From NCBI GenBank assembly GCA_037952775.1, contig JBANAY010000003.1, positions 2,790,001-2,854,000 of the forward strand: a stretch of DNA of 64,000 nt. The letters run 5' to 3'. The position numbers and the translations under genes were made by a program. Shown here piece by piece: positions 34,460-45,117 of the stretch. The notes beneath the pieces are model-generated. The model was not told the origin of the DNA. It searched no databases and was given only the letters and a program-made list of their open reading frames with translations. The stretch comes from Clonostachys chloroleuca (taxonomy: Eukaryota; Ascomycota; Sordariomycetes; Hypocreales; Bionectriaceae). Positions within the stretch are counted from its first letter, which is position 1; each line of letters opens with the position of its first letter.

Positions 34460-34892
34460 GTCAATACCCAAGGCGGGTAAATAAAACAACAGCAGGGAGC
34501 TTTTTCTCTGGATGATCCATGAAGGGTCTACGGGATCCAATTTTCCGGCCGGAAATTGGGGGAGCGGTTGTCTTTGTTTTCAACCTAGGTTTTGTGTCTT
34601 CTTGTCCTCCTTTCCTTGAATGCCTTCTTTACTCTTTTTAGGAAAATGAGGTTTCATTATTCATGATTAGCTGGTTTTATCATGAATCTTTACTTCTCTG
34701 AATTTACCTACTTGTCGACAAGCAAAGCTTCAAAATCAGACCTCGCGTGAACTGACTAAACTCTTATGCGTCGACCGGCCGTCTCTGTGTAGTAAACTTG
34801 ACTTTACGTATTGGGTATAAAAACTGCAAATCCAACCTGCGTCTACCTATCAGGAATCACGATTGCCAATCTCCATTCTAGCCGCTGGTGCC
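34460..34892. other. 3' region of cutinase gene
   Basis: Pyrimidine-rich and AT-rich sequence following the cutinase stop. No further gene is visible. Confidence 0.5.
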
Positions 34893-35247
34893 TGATGTAC
34901 ACTTCGGTGTACATTGACTGATCTGGGCAGCCGCAACGCAAGGCACCAGCAGGCAGCAGGATCGCCATTCTCCGATTGGCTGGGTTTTGCCACTGCGCTC
35001 TCATCCTACTACACCCAAATGTCTATAAATTCAGCCCGATCCTCAATCTTTGCTCTGTTCCTCTCTTTCTTCTTTAGCTCTCTTTGCCTTTGGCTTAGAT
35101 CAAGTGTAGTATCTGTTCTTACCAGTTTAAAACCTGGTATGTGGACCACGAGTCCTCGCCTTTTTTTAAACCAAATTTTTGACTTTTGGTCAGAATCTCC
35201 TCTGTACTTGTGCATGAGTTCTGCTCCACTGTGTCCCTGGTCTAACA
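34893..35247. mobile_element. candidate solo LTR of a retrotransposon
   Basis: This 355-bp stretch begins TGATGTACACTTCGGTGTAC and ends TCTAACA, consistent with the TG...CA ends of LTRs. Its first bases form an 8-bp hairpin with a TTCG loop. A TATAAATTC promoter-like element lies around 35023. It is followed by pyrimidine-rich sequence, as in the R/U5 part of fungal copia-type LTRs. The flanks read GTGCC on the left and CTGCC on the right, a near-match that could be a mutated 5-bp target duplication. No internal retrotransposon genes are present in the window. Called from structure only. Confidence 0.4.
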
Positions 35248-35582
35248 CTGCCTCCAGGTGACGCGAAACTGTTCTTTCATCGGTTCATTCTTTTGTTTCA
35301 TTACTGGCCGAGGCTTGTCTTTGGTGGCGAAGAAGCACGTATACAGTCTTGATGGAAAATGGGGTTCTCTAAGGGTTCCCAGTGAGCACTCCCCCAGGAG
35401 GGCGCTGGTTTGGAGCAGTTGTAGCTGTAAACGTGCTCATTTAGTAAAACATCTATTTTTACAACAAGCAAGCCTGGCGACAATTACACCAAGACCGAGT
35501 GAAAGTAGACGAGAACAAATTGAAATTGTGATTTATGAGCTAATATGCGACCTGTTTCTCGCTCCGAGGAGCTGCTTGGTGT
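35248..35582. other. spacer beside reductase gene
   Basis: The 3' side of the reductase gene. Short overlapping open frames only; nothing is supported. Confidence 0.5.
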
Positions 35583-36665
35583 CTACTGGGCTGCGCTCTT
35601 GATAAGCATTTCAATTATTTCCTCTGCGCGAGACTTTGGAGCATCAGCCTGCCCCTCAGCGGCAATGATAGCCTCGAAGGTCTCTACCACGGCAAATTCT
35701 AAGCTTTTGAACCCATCTTTGCCTAATTTCTGCAGAACTTCAACAGAACGGTGGTTCTCCACCTCTCCAATGTCAATAGCTGCCTCGTGAACTGCTGGCA
35801 GAGATCCTTCTTTCTCGGGAAAGCGTCTCCGTATGATCTCGAGAACTGCGCCCCAAGAGAACCGCCCAGCGAATGCAAAGAGACGCTCATTTTGCACATC
35901 CTCGACTGTCAGAGCTCCCAGATGAAGTAGGGCGTTGTCTCCGACATGGACGTACCATTCTGAGCCAAACAGCGCCAGGAGGGATGATTGGTCGCGGAGG
36001 AGAGCAGCAAGAATGGCAGAATTGCTACCGAATCCAAGCTTGTCCGGGGCTACAGGCGCCCCCATATTGAAATTGGGGATAACCGTGTTGAAGATAAACG
36101 ATGGCTTGTTATCGCGAACCCACTCGAATGCCTTCATCTCGGACAAAGTTTTGGAAGCTGCGTAGATAATTTTGCCGCGCCTCATGGGGTCTTCTCCGTT
36201 CCAGGCTTGCTTTGACTTCTCGATTGATCCCACGTTGTAACTCTCAGCAGTTATCTTGTAAGGGGTGCCGGCGATTTGGTCAAGGCATGCGTTTGCAGAT
36301 GATGTGAGGACGACTCGTTTGACCGTTGGTTCCTTGGATGCCGCCTCAAGTAGCCCAATGGTACTTTTTACCGTCCGATCAATGATGGTGGGATCAGGGC
36401 TCATGTCGAGGCTAGCAGCCACATGGGCGATTCCGTCAACGCCCTTCACGGCTTCCGAGAAGGCATTGTCGGCATGGATATCGGGGACTTCGGCAAGGCT
36501 GAAGTTGGGTCCGAAATATGAAGGCATCCAGCCATACTTGGAAACGGAACGCACCGTTCCCCTGACTTTGTATCCGTGGTCAAGAAACGTCTTGGCAACG
36601 ACGCCGGCGATATAACCGTTGACGCCTGTTACAAGAATAAGACCTCCAAGAGGAACGACGACCAT
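35583..36665 (-). CDS. NAD(P)-dependent epimerase/aldehyde reductase (extended SDR)
   Basis: A single exon of 360 residues. The N-terminal Rossmann motif LILVTGVNGYIAGVVAKTFL carries the TGxxGYIA of extended short-chain dehydrogenases. RGTVRS fits NADP preference, VDGIAHVAAS and VVLTSSANAC follow, and the catalytic YxxxK is in IIYAASKTLSE. The family is that of fungal aldehyde or ketone reductases related to yeast Gre2/Ari1 and plant dihydroflavonol/cinnamoyl-CoA reductases. It reduces a carbonyl, probably using NADPH, in the cytosol. The C-terminal part (FAFAGRFSWGAVLEIIRRRF) is also characteristic. No disruption is seen. Substrate cannot be told from sequence. Confidence 0.92.
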   Translation of the reverse strand: MVVVPLGGLILVTGVNGYIAGVVAKTFLDHGYKVRGTVRSVSKYGWMPSYFGPNFSLAEVPDIHADNAFSEAVKGVDGIAHVAASLDMSPDPTIIDRTVKSTIGLLEAASKEPTVKRVVLTSSANACLDQIAGTPYKITAESYNVGSIEKSKQAWNGEDPMRRGKIIYAASKTLSEMKAFEWVRDNKPSFIFNTVIPNFNMGAPVAPDKLGFGSNSAILAALLRDQSSLLALFGSEWYVHVGDNALLHLGALTVEDVQNERLFAFAGRFSWGAVLEIIRRRFPEKEGSLPAVHEAAIDIGEVENHRSVEVLQKLGKDGFKSLEFAVVETFEAIIAAEGQADAPKSRAEEIIEMLIKSAAQ

Positions 36666-38400
36666 TTTGCAGAACGTTGAAGAAGGGGAGCTTGTGTGTG
36701 GAAAATATGTAAGAGTATGCTGCAGAAATCAAGACAGATGGAAGCAGTGTATAGCTCAAGAGCCAGCTTTTAAGTCAATTAGAGGGAAGGCCCTTACCCG
36801 TTTTGCCTCGGAAAACTGCTATACATCGAGCATGTTTTTATTATCTTGTGTTGAAGATCTGACAATATGCCCACTGGGCTAGTCCTGACATCGTATTCAT
36901 TGGCTTCTGATTTGTCGAGGCTCAACTGGGGTCGCGCAAAGACCAAGAACTGGAACTAAGAAACTCGCCGATTGGGTATGATGTGACCAAGGCGGGCAGA
37001 TTATCGCGCCGTGAAGGGATGTAAAGTTTTATGCTTTCATATCGCCCATAAAAGGTCCAGTAAGGTCAAGCTTTCGTTGGGTGTAGGTGGAGCTCCGTCG
37101 TTGAGACGCATTATCTACTTCCAAACGGTGCACCGTTCGTGGCGGCCTGAGCGTAGGTAGGAATGGAAGGGATTACTTTAAGCGGATGAGGTCAGGGACA
37201 AGCGTAAAGCTCAGCCCAGTGAAATCTATTCCAATTCGAGAGACAGAAGATCTCGGAGCTTTGAAGCACTTTTATAAGAAGGAGTGTGCAATCGGTGTTG
37301 TTACACAAAAGAAGCAATGCGATACAGGGAGGAGAGAGTGCTGCCGGTCGTCTTTCCTGCCGCCTTGGAAGGGGAAACCAATGTCATGAACTAATTAGCG
37401 ATGCAACGGCACATCATATTGCATTTAGATTTGTGCATTCTCTGCTCATGGCAAAAGGTCTAGAGATTGCAAAGCACATTCCGTACCCTGCCCAATCAGG
37501 CCGTTCTTAATAAACTGTAGGACGTGAGTCACGACTCGAACTGTCGACACGGCAGCATTGTCATCAGCGACATCTTGGCGGGTGAGGTCCCTAGGCATGG
37601 TTTCGTAGATCTTCTTGCTGAGAAAGGATGCCATCGCATGGAAAATGAAGAGGATGAACGCAAAGATCCAAACGCAAGAGTTTATACTGATTTTGACAGC
37701 CTGGTGTGTCAAGATGTAGACAAAATTTTATCATTAATCGGCCTCGTAATTCATCAGAGTTTAGACTTCAATAATAGGTATATGGAATCACAACGGTTGG
37801 CCTCAACTTAGTAGGGATAAATATTTACACCTGGTCCTAGACAAGGGTGTTCTCAATAAATCGCATGTCTTTACAGTGGAGATTTCCACCGTCAGAGGTA
37901 AGAGGGTTGGATTTTCGATGAACAGCCTGGTTTTATGCACACATAAGTAGCGAGAACGAGGTGTATGTCAGGTTACTATGCGAGGATTGATTGGGGTCAA
38001 TAGTAGATTGGTGTCAACTTGAAGATTGATTGAGGCTTTTGAGAACATACTACCTAGGTAACTAAGTAAACTGGGCGGTCATAGGGCTATATACTTGCTA
38101 TGTACAACGCGAGAGCGTGTGATTCGTTTATCATCAAGTCGGGCATGTGTGACTGATAAAAACACATTGAGGTCTGCGCCGTGAGGCGGCAAAATTTGTA
38201 TTTACTAGTTTGGATCCAGGGTTAGTTCATAAACCTTGCGCCAAAGGCCATTGAATGAGTTGTTCAACTCTTACCACAATTGGCGTTCGGCCCTGTGGCA
38301 ACCAGAGTAATAGCGTTGAGGTAGATGGCAGATGGTCTCATACTTGAAAGACGGGGGGATCAAGTAAGAGTCTCAATAGGAGAGTGGAAGATGGTTGAGC
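36666..38400. other. gene-poor spacer
   Basis: Overlapping plus- and minus-strand frames of about 60-95 codons occur near 37186-37811. One minus-strand frame (37446-37712) contains a hydrophobic segment but cannot be assigned. I see nothing I would call a gene. Confidence 0.5.
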
Positions 38401-38989
38401 AACGTAATGGGAACAAAACAACAACAACAAACCAGAAAGGTTGACAACAAGCAATTCGGCAACAAGCAACTGGCGAAGAAGAGAGCGAATCGTGAAGAAG
38501 AGACCTGACGAGATGACCTAGACGACGGAAATTAACGGAGCAGAAGTCTGATGAATACGCTGAGAGTCAATGAAGCACAACAGCAGAGGTAGTGCTAAAC
38601 CGTGATGTAGCTTATGATGGCGGACAAAGATGACGAAAATTTAAGTAGAAGCTGTCGAGAGCGAAAGTTGTGAAGAGAAAGAAAAAAACTTTCCAACGAG
38701 GAGCTGTGAAGAGAGAGAATCTATCGAGAGAAAAGCTGTCGAGATAGAGAGAGAAGCTGTCGAAAGAGAGAAGCTGTCCGATGATATTTGTAGAGGTTGT
38801 CTTTGGCCTCCTGGGCGCCACCCCGGAGTTACTCCCGCCCGCCACGGAGAGGCAGACAACATGGGCGAGTTAAAGATATTGTAAAGAAAGGAAACCAAAA
38901 CAGAACAAAAGGAAAGAAAAGAAATAAAGAAACGAAGGAAAAAAAAAAAAATGGACAAAGGAAAGACAAAAGAAAGGACCTACCTGTAT

Positions 38990-39024
<35 letters not shown>

Positions 39025-39560
39025 TTCCTCCTCCGCACTCAACGAGTGCTCGCCCTCCCCACCCCCCTCATCACCTCCAGAAGCCATCTGCTCCTGGTGG
39101 AGCGCGTCCACGGCCACGGCCACGGCGTCTTCACGCTCCGTGTCCTCCTCCTCCCTCCTCTCCACCACCGCCTCCCGGTTCTCCACCGCCATCGCCCTCG
39201 CCCGGACGGCAGCAGCTGCCTCCGCCGCCCCCTCCTATCCCTCCTCCTCTCAATCCTCTCCTCCTCCCTCTCAATCCTCCTCTCCTCCTCCTCACACGCC
39301 CGGACAAGAGCCCGGCGTGCCCGGCGACGAGCCCTCTCGTCGCCAGCCGCAGCTGCGGCCACTCCTTCATCAAAGGCCTCGAGGGCCCGACCGTTCGTCA
39401 TCGTCGTCGTCTTCTTCTTCTTCTTCTTCTTCTTCTTCTTCTTCTTTTTTGCTGTTGCTGTTGCTGTTGTTGCGGTTGCGGTTGCGGTTGCGGTTGCGGT
39501 TGCTGTTGTTGCTGTTGTTGTTATTGTTGTAAGATAAAAAGCGAATGGGAACGAGCAAAC
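38401..39560. repeat. low-complexity, microsatellite-rich tract
   Basis: A purine-rich degenerate tandem repeat built on GAAGCTGTCGAGAGAGA-like units (38650-38790) is followed by A-rich sequence. Then come (CGT)11 at 38991-39024, a GC-rich block of mixed Glu/Arg/Ala-type codons on the minus strand, a (CTT)n run at about 39411-39445, and TTGCGG/TTGCTG hexamers at 39451-39530. On the minus strand these read as Asn/Arg, Glu, Asp and Glu/Arg runs. Protein-like pieces such as LEAFDEGVAAAAAGDERARR and AMAVENREAVVERREEEDT lie in two different frames. It may be a decayed or frameshifted gene for a charged, low-complexity protein, but I cannot support an intact CDS. Confidence 0.6.
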
Positions 39561-40957
39561 TTCATTGCCAGAAGTTACCCACGGATTTCACGCTCTTTCC
39601 AAATCCCTATGGAATGCCACCGTTCGAGGCAAAAGGGAAAGGACGAGGACGCGTCCGGAGTCATCGTGAGGAAAGCGCTTGCCGATGGGGGAAGCGCACT
39701 ACGCTGGGGAGGTTGATTTTTTGTCTTATTCAGAAACGTAGCAGGCGCTTCTGCTCGCCTTTACCATCACAAAGCCAGGAAAGATCCTGCAGAAAGACGA
39801 AAGATGACGAAATCTCCCGAAATACTCGCTAAGAGCTCTGTGAGATCTTTCCTGATTTTGTAGAGGTAGGGCTTTCCATTTCCCCCAATTGCCTAAGCTG
39901 GTCAAGGAGGTCGCCATTTTTCGACGTGCGTCAAGCTTAGCCAGCCACTTCCCTCGTTGTTTCAATAGTACAGTGTGTCTGTTTTGGTCGTATTCGGGGA
40001 AGCTGTGACGATGCATTGAATGGCTAAGACCGCCTTCTCTCTCAATTGAAAAGAGTTGGTATTCTCTACCTAGTTTGACGGAAATGGATGGATTTCAAGA
40101 CGCGGTAAATTAATGAGGAACAGTCGTTTTTGCTAATGAGATCTTACATAAAGACAAGCCCTCACGCACATTTCCACCGCCAAAGAAAAAGGCAAACTCC
40201 TCCTCTTCAAGTTCGGTGGTAAATCTATCCTTTTTGTCAAGGGCCATTGATTGGATTATAAGGCTCTTTGTGCCTGATGCTTATTAGATATCAAGCACAT
40301 GTAGTCAATATCTCACACACCCTAAAGCTCAATCTCGCGTTAATTAGTGAAAAAAAAAGAATATCAACCATTAAAGTTCAATACCATCGCCACCTCAACT
40401 AACGGACGATTCATTGTAGCCTCAACCTTGACGCGCGCCTTGTTTACGGAGAACCTAAACGAACCAAGACCTCTAGACGAATTCTTCCTCCCAGGGTTAG
40501 GCTTGAACAATGGAGCTATGGATCTTTGAACTTTTCTCTTAATCTTCATCGCATCAACTATTCTACTACGTCAAGACATCGAGTATGACAACACTAGATT
40601 AGGTATTGTGCTTCCCACCCTTTTGTCCCGTAAAGATCTCAATTTTAAGGTTTGAGTATGGCTTCAGCATGGAAAATATCGCTGTCGGATCGGATCCAAC
40701 GAAAGTATAGCTCAAGACAGAGTAGGGGAAAATATAGTTTCGTGACCGACTGAGGCAAAAGAGAAAAGACTCTTTTGAAATCTCATGTCAACTAGCTTAA
40801 TCATACCTTATCTTCTATTATAAATAAGCTGGTTTTTGCTGAATAATGTTCCAACCCACTGCCACCTTTTCTTTCCCTCTTTTCTTTCCCTCCTTTTCTC
40901 TTGGAAAGATAAAACTACATTTGAAAGTTTATTCACATCTGAGAAATCTATACAAAA
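39561..40957. other. spacer before F-box-like gene
   Basis: No supportable gene. Short antisense-overlapping frames only. The right end is AT-rich and pyrimidine-rich, suiting the promoter and 5' leader of the gene at 40958. Confidence 0.5.
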
Positions 40958-42840
40958 ATGGTTAAAACAAGATCTATGGCCAAGGTTGAGTCAGAGCTAT
41001 GTCGCTCTTGGTATCGATTGCACAATGAGGTTCAAGATATGATTCTACATACAGTCCTGCGAGATGCAAGAGCGAATAAGTACGCCGCCAACGACTCAGC
41101 CTCTGGCGCCACACCCTATCATAACATCAGCTTACTGGCTACTGTGCGTCTGAAATGGAAGGTATTCTTTGAAAGAAATACATTCAAGCAGTTGGTTCTT
41201 GTTGATTCAGACCTGCCGTCATTCCAGGAGGTGGTAGAGAGAAGCCCTGTTAGACTCGCCTATGTGCACTACGTCCTACTTCAAATCCAGTTGCCAGAGT
41301 ACAACTGTGATGACTGTAGAGAACAAGAAAATCAGTACACAATCAACCGGTATGTTGATTTCTTTTTACTTCATTCTTTTCGTTCTCTTTATCAACTGCA
41401 TACCCCTAAACATACGCATTTATTGCGATAATATTTTACTAATCTGCACCACGAAGACACCATGAGATATTCTCCATTAATATCCGGCATCTGCTCAAGA
41501 TCCTCTCCCTTTGGAAGCCCAGAGCGCGTGGATATGCTGGGAGATATACTGGAAGATCTTCTCAAGGACTAACTCTTGAAATCGCTATTTCGTCACCAAG
41601 TGATAATCAGCATATGTTCTTTGCAAGCCGTCTAGAGCAAGATTTCCCAATTCGCACGTCAGATGACCTGAATGAATTCAAGCCCCTCATGCTAACATAC
41701 CAAGACGCAAAGAAAAGACGGGGGCTTAATCAAAATCGAGGACACACTGGGAATTTTAGGGAGCGATATAAAGGCGCAAGGAGGTTATATGGTACACCTC
41801 TTAATTTGCGACCGGTACGACCGGTTCTTCCTAAGGCTCCTATTGTAACAGGGCTCCATCTTCCTCGCTATGCATATCGAAGTATTGAGGTGAGATCATT
41901 AGCGCAAATACTGAGGCAAAGCCTGGTAGCCTTGAAATGGATCCGATTTGAGAGATGTCGAACGATAAGTTACCTTGACGAGCTGAGGTTTATCCATGGT
42001 AAGTGAGAAATGAACTGCAATGCAAGATGGCATCCTTATATCCGTACTAATAACAACCAACTCTCAGACTGTAACAAGACACTCATACCCTCTCTACCAC
42101 TCTCTTTGGAACAGCTCCATATGGGTCACCGCTTCGTCTACGCGCACCACCGACCACCAAAGATGGCTGACTTTAAGGAGGAGGAGTTGGCAAAGGCTAT
42201 GGTCAGCAGCCAGATTGGCAGGAGAAAGCTAACTCTGTTCAGTGCCATCAGTCAAATGAGTGCCATCGCATTCTTGGATGGTCTTCAATCTCATCGCTTC
42301 GAGTCGGGAGATGAGCGGGTTGCGACCATCTCAACGCACCCCCGATATCGTTGGAACAATTTGCGGCAACTTTGTCTAAAGGCCAGGACATTTTCAACGT
42401 CAGATGTCGGAGAAATATATCATCTCCTGGAATTAGCCGCAGGAGCAGTCGCAAATATACCCAAGCTACAGGCCATGGAGATATGGGGCTCTTGTCCAGA
42501 GGGCATTGCCCACCTCTTCCAGTACAAGACTGAACAACGCCAGCCTACAATCACTTGGAGATGTAGCGAAAAACAGCATTTACATCTCGGTAGCCGTATT
42601 ATTGATCATTGGATAGGGTTGATCGATCATGTTCATCCTGAGCTCCGATCACTGGAAGTCATCCAAAAGACATTTGAAGAGTCTGTGACAGAGATTCAAG
42701 TTTCTAAGGGCAGGTTTATACATAAACACCTGGCATTGCGGCGGCTGGTTTTTGATGCAGTTTCATTCGCCCAAATAGAAGCTGAAATTGCAAAAGCAAT
42801 GAGATTACATCGACTTCTTTACCAGAAAGGTACCTACTAG
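40958..42840 (+). CDS. F-box-like fungal protein (DUF6546-like)
   Basis: Exons 40958-41349, 41457-41998 and 42068-42840 give 568 residues. The start (MVKTRSMAKVESELCRSWYRL, HNEVQDMILHTVL) and the following SLLATVRLKWKVFFERNTFKQLVL have the helical pattern of a fungal F-box N-terminus. It continues to a region with VHYVLLQIQLPEYNCDDCRE. The C-terminal half (AVANIPKLQAMEIWGSCPEG, HPELRSLEVIQKTFE, ALRRLVFDAVSFAQIEAEIA) fits, from memory, the family DUF6546 found in many fungal F-box-type proteins. A role as substrate receptor of an SCF ubiquitin ligase is an inference from the N-terminus only. All three exons are in phase, so the gene appears intact. Confidence 0.72.
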
Positions 42841-43420
42841 AGGAGAGCCAATTGGACATGTGATCATAGGCATCAGGTCTGGCAGTACATACTGGGAAGA
42901 TAGAAGGAACATGTTTGTCTCTGGCAGGGCATTCAATCTTCTCACGGTAATGCATTCAGAGGCGAGCTAGAACAAATAAGCAATGCCTATCTGCTTTGCC
43001 GAGTCGTATTCTCAATGTCTGCCATGCAATTTCCAATCAATCTCATGAAACCTATCTAGACAGTGGCATATCCTAAGCAGAATAGCATAATGAACCATCA
43101 GTGATGGTTTTGTGTCCTTATTTCAGTGTTCTTATTAATCAACCAACACAAGAATCAACGTTCAGAGTTGATACGCCTGTCACGTGGAGTATAAGTCAAC
43201 TGCCCATTCTTTATTTGGTTAAGCAAGAACATTTCTAGTATAGTCACCCCCTTACAAACCACATTTAAAGGATTCTATCATGAGGAGGGAAGATAGAGCA
43301 CTGATTATTGAACTACTTTGTTGAAAGTAAAAGGGGGAGAAAAAGGGGAGGATAAAATATGGAACAAACGTAATAGAAAATTGAAGTGAATGAATCTAAG
43401 CAACCTGACTAGTTTCGAAG
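42841..43420. other. convergent 3' spacer
   Basis: AT-rich sequence between the convergent F-box-like and DUF829 genes. No gene is recognised. Confidence 0.55.
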
Positions 43421-44302
43421 TCAGCTCCTATCCCAAGTGCTTGTCACAGCCTCCCAATATCTGGCTGTATCCTTCCTAGAGTGTGATACGTGCGCTGAAG
43501 CGGTAAGCTTCTCTCTTCTCACCGTGTAGCCCGCCTTCTCTGCTTCCTGCGCGTGCTGCTCGACATCATCTGGGTGAACTATAGCATCTGTGTCACTGTA
43601 GATATAAGTCCTGCGGGCTTCCAGCACCAGATCTGGCCTATTGTGGTGATTGCTCCACCTTGTTTGTATATCAGCGGTCAGTCTGAGCCAAAGCACCAGT
43701 GTATAGCCCGCTGCCGCCAGATAGAGAAAAGGGGCTGCAATCATGCGTTGTATAGGCGATAGTCCAACGGTGAAAAAGGCCACCGCTTTACTCATGCGGA
43801 ATTTGGTGGAAGGGGCAGAGTCAAAGATGGTAACATGGCGAGGGAACTGTTTGTCCTGGCGCTCTGTGGCTGTAGTGGCGTATTGTTCATAGAGGGACCC
43901 AGCACTCGATGAGCCTCCGTTGGAAAAGATGTGTAGCAAGATGTGTGAAGATGAACGAGGAGCAGCTGATGCCGGCACGGCGGCAACGGCAGCTCGGACG
44001 ACGCTGACAGCAGGCTGTACGGCTGGGCCAATGGACGATCGGTTGAAGAAGAGCTTCGTTGTATTCCGGATAAGTAGGATCTGTGCTTTGGGGTAGAGTT
44101 CCTGGTACTTGGTGATGTACTTGGCGATGTGCGTGCTTGATGCGTCGGTCCACGTGGCGACGATAACTAGGGCTGGATCGGATGCAATGTCGCTCGAGTC
44201 AGAGGCGGTAGTTGGTCGGTAGATAGCGACGGCAGGTGAAAGCTTCTCCATGAAGGAGAGAGCTCCGTTATCATTATTTCGCCTTTGCGAATCGCTTTCC
44301 AT
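43421..44302 (-). CDS. DUF829 / PaxU-like alpha/beta-hydrolase-fold protein
   Basis: A single exon of 293 residues. ALVIVATWTDASSTHIAKYI, YPKAQILLIRNTTKLFF, SSHILLHIFSNGGSSSAGSL, VTIFDSAPSTKF and the C-terminal YIYSDTDAIVHPDDVEQHAQ, KLTASAHVSHSRKD follow the order of the TMEM53/DUF829 family, to which the Penicillium protein PaxU of indole-diterpene clusters belongs. The elbow is FSNGGS in place of GxSxG. Asp (DTDAIVHPDD) and His (SAHVSH) candidates for a hydrolase triad are present. A hydrophobic segment (PFLYLAAAGYTLVLWL) may anchor it to a membrane. The biochemical role is unknown. Confidence 0.82.
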   Translation of the reverse strand: MESDSQRRNNDNGALSFMEKLSPAVAIYRPTTASDSSDIASDPALVIVATWTDASSTHIAKYITKYQELYPKAQILLIRNTTKLFFNRSSIGPAVQPAVSVVRAAVAAVPASAAPRSSSHILLHIFSNGGSSSAGSLYEQYATTATERQDKQFPRHVTIFDSAPSTKFRMSKAVAFFTVGLSPIQRMIAAPFLYLAAAGYTLVLWLRLTADIQTRWSNHHNRPDLVLEARRTYIYSDTDAIVHPDDVEQHAQEAEKAGYTVRREKLTASAHVSHSRKDTARYWEAVTSTWDRS

Positions 44303-45117
44303 ACTTCTCGAAGTATATAATTATATGATTCTTGGTGTTGGATATGAAATTATTGTTCCAAGAAAAGGGAGCGAAGAAGCTCAAGGCAACGGATCAATTT
44401 ATATTGGGGGATCCCTGGAAATGATGGCATAATACAACCACCTCGCCACGCAGCAATATTAATGGTGTATAAGGTACTTGTAGTGCAATATGGTTTTGGA
44501 GGCATTCTGGAGGGTATCGACCCCCTGTGATTATGGCAAATTAGAACCCAAGCCGTCCTCCCCTGAAACGGTGCCTTTGAACCTCACGTCACCCGCTCTT
44601 TTAGGTACTTTTATTGTAGTTGCGTGGCATAAGCACACAAATATCATGCCCCATTTATAAATCTGCCTAATCGAGAAGCATTTGACATCTTATCCCTGAA
44701 CTTGCTGACTTGTTTCATGCCGGGGTGTATTACTCGAGCTATATCAAGTATTGCCCATCGCTCTGAGCTGTGTCCTACATCTACACCTTGCTGCCTACTA
44801 CCAACAATGGGAACTTATCTTCAAGCAATATCATACGACCTTACGCGTGGGAACTGACCTCTCACCCCCTCCCCCCAAAAAAAAGAAAAGTGCCACATCG
44901 CATAGAAATTATGCTGTAGTATTCATATTCTTACATTATTTGTTGGCACCCAGCCCACCCAATACGAAGTCAAGTATCACTACAATACATTCCGGGACAT
45001 CAAGCAGAAAATGCTGACTGGGAGCATTTGACTCAAGATTCAAGCAAATTTCCCTTGGTTTAGTCTTCTCGCAGCAACTTTCCACGATCCTTCCTATCCA
45101 TGAATCAAGTTTCCGCC
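44303..45117. other. divergent promoter region
   Basis: Spacer between the divergent DUF829 and MFS genes. There is an A-run near 44875-44885, and no supportable gene. Confidence 0.5.

Noticed and set aside
34914..35261. 115-codon frame within the candidate LTR
   Set aside because: Low-complexity, Ser/Phe/Leu-rich translation of pyrimidine-rich DNA.
37446..37811. Opposing 88- and 95-codon frames
   Set aside because: No homology recognised and mutually antisense; one hydrophobic segment is not enough.
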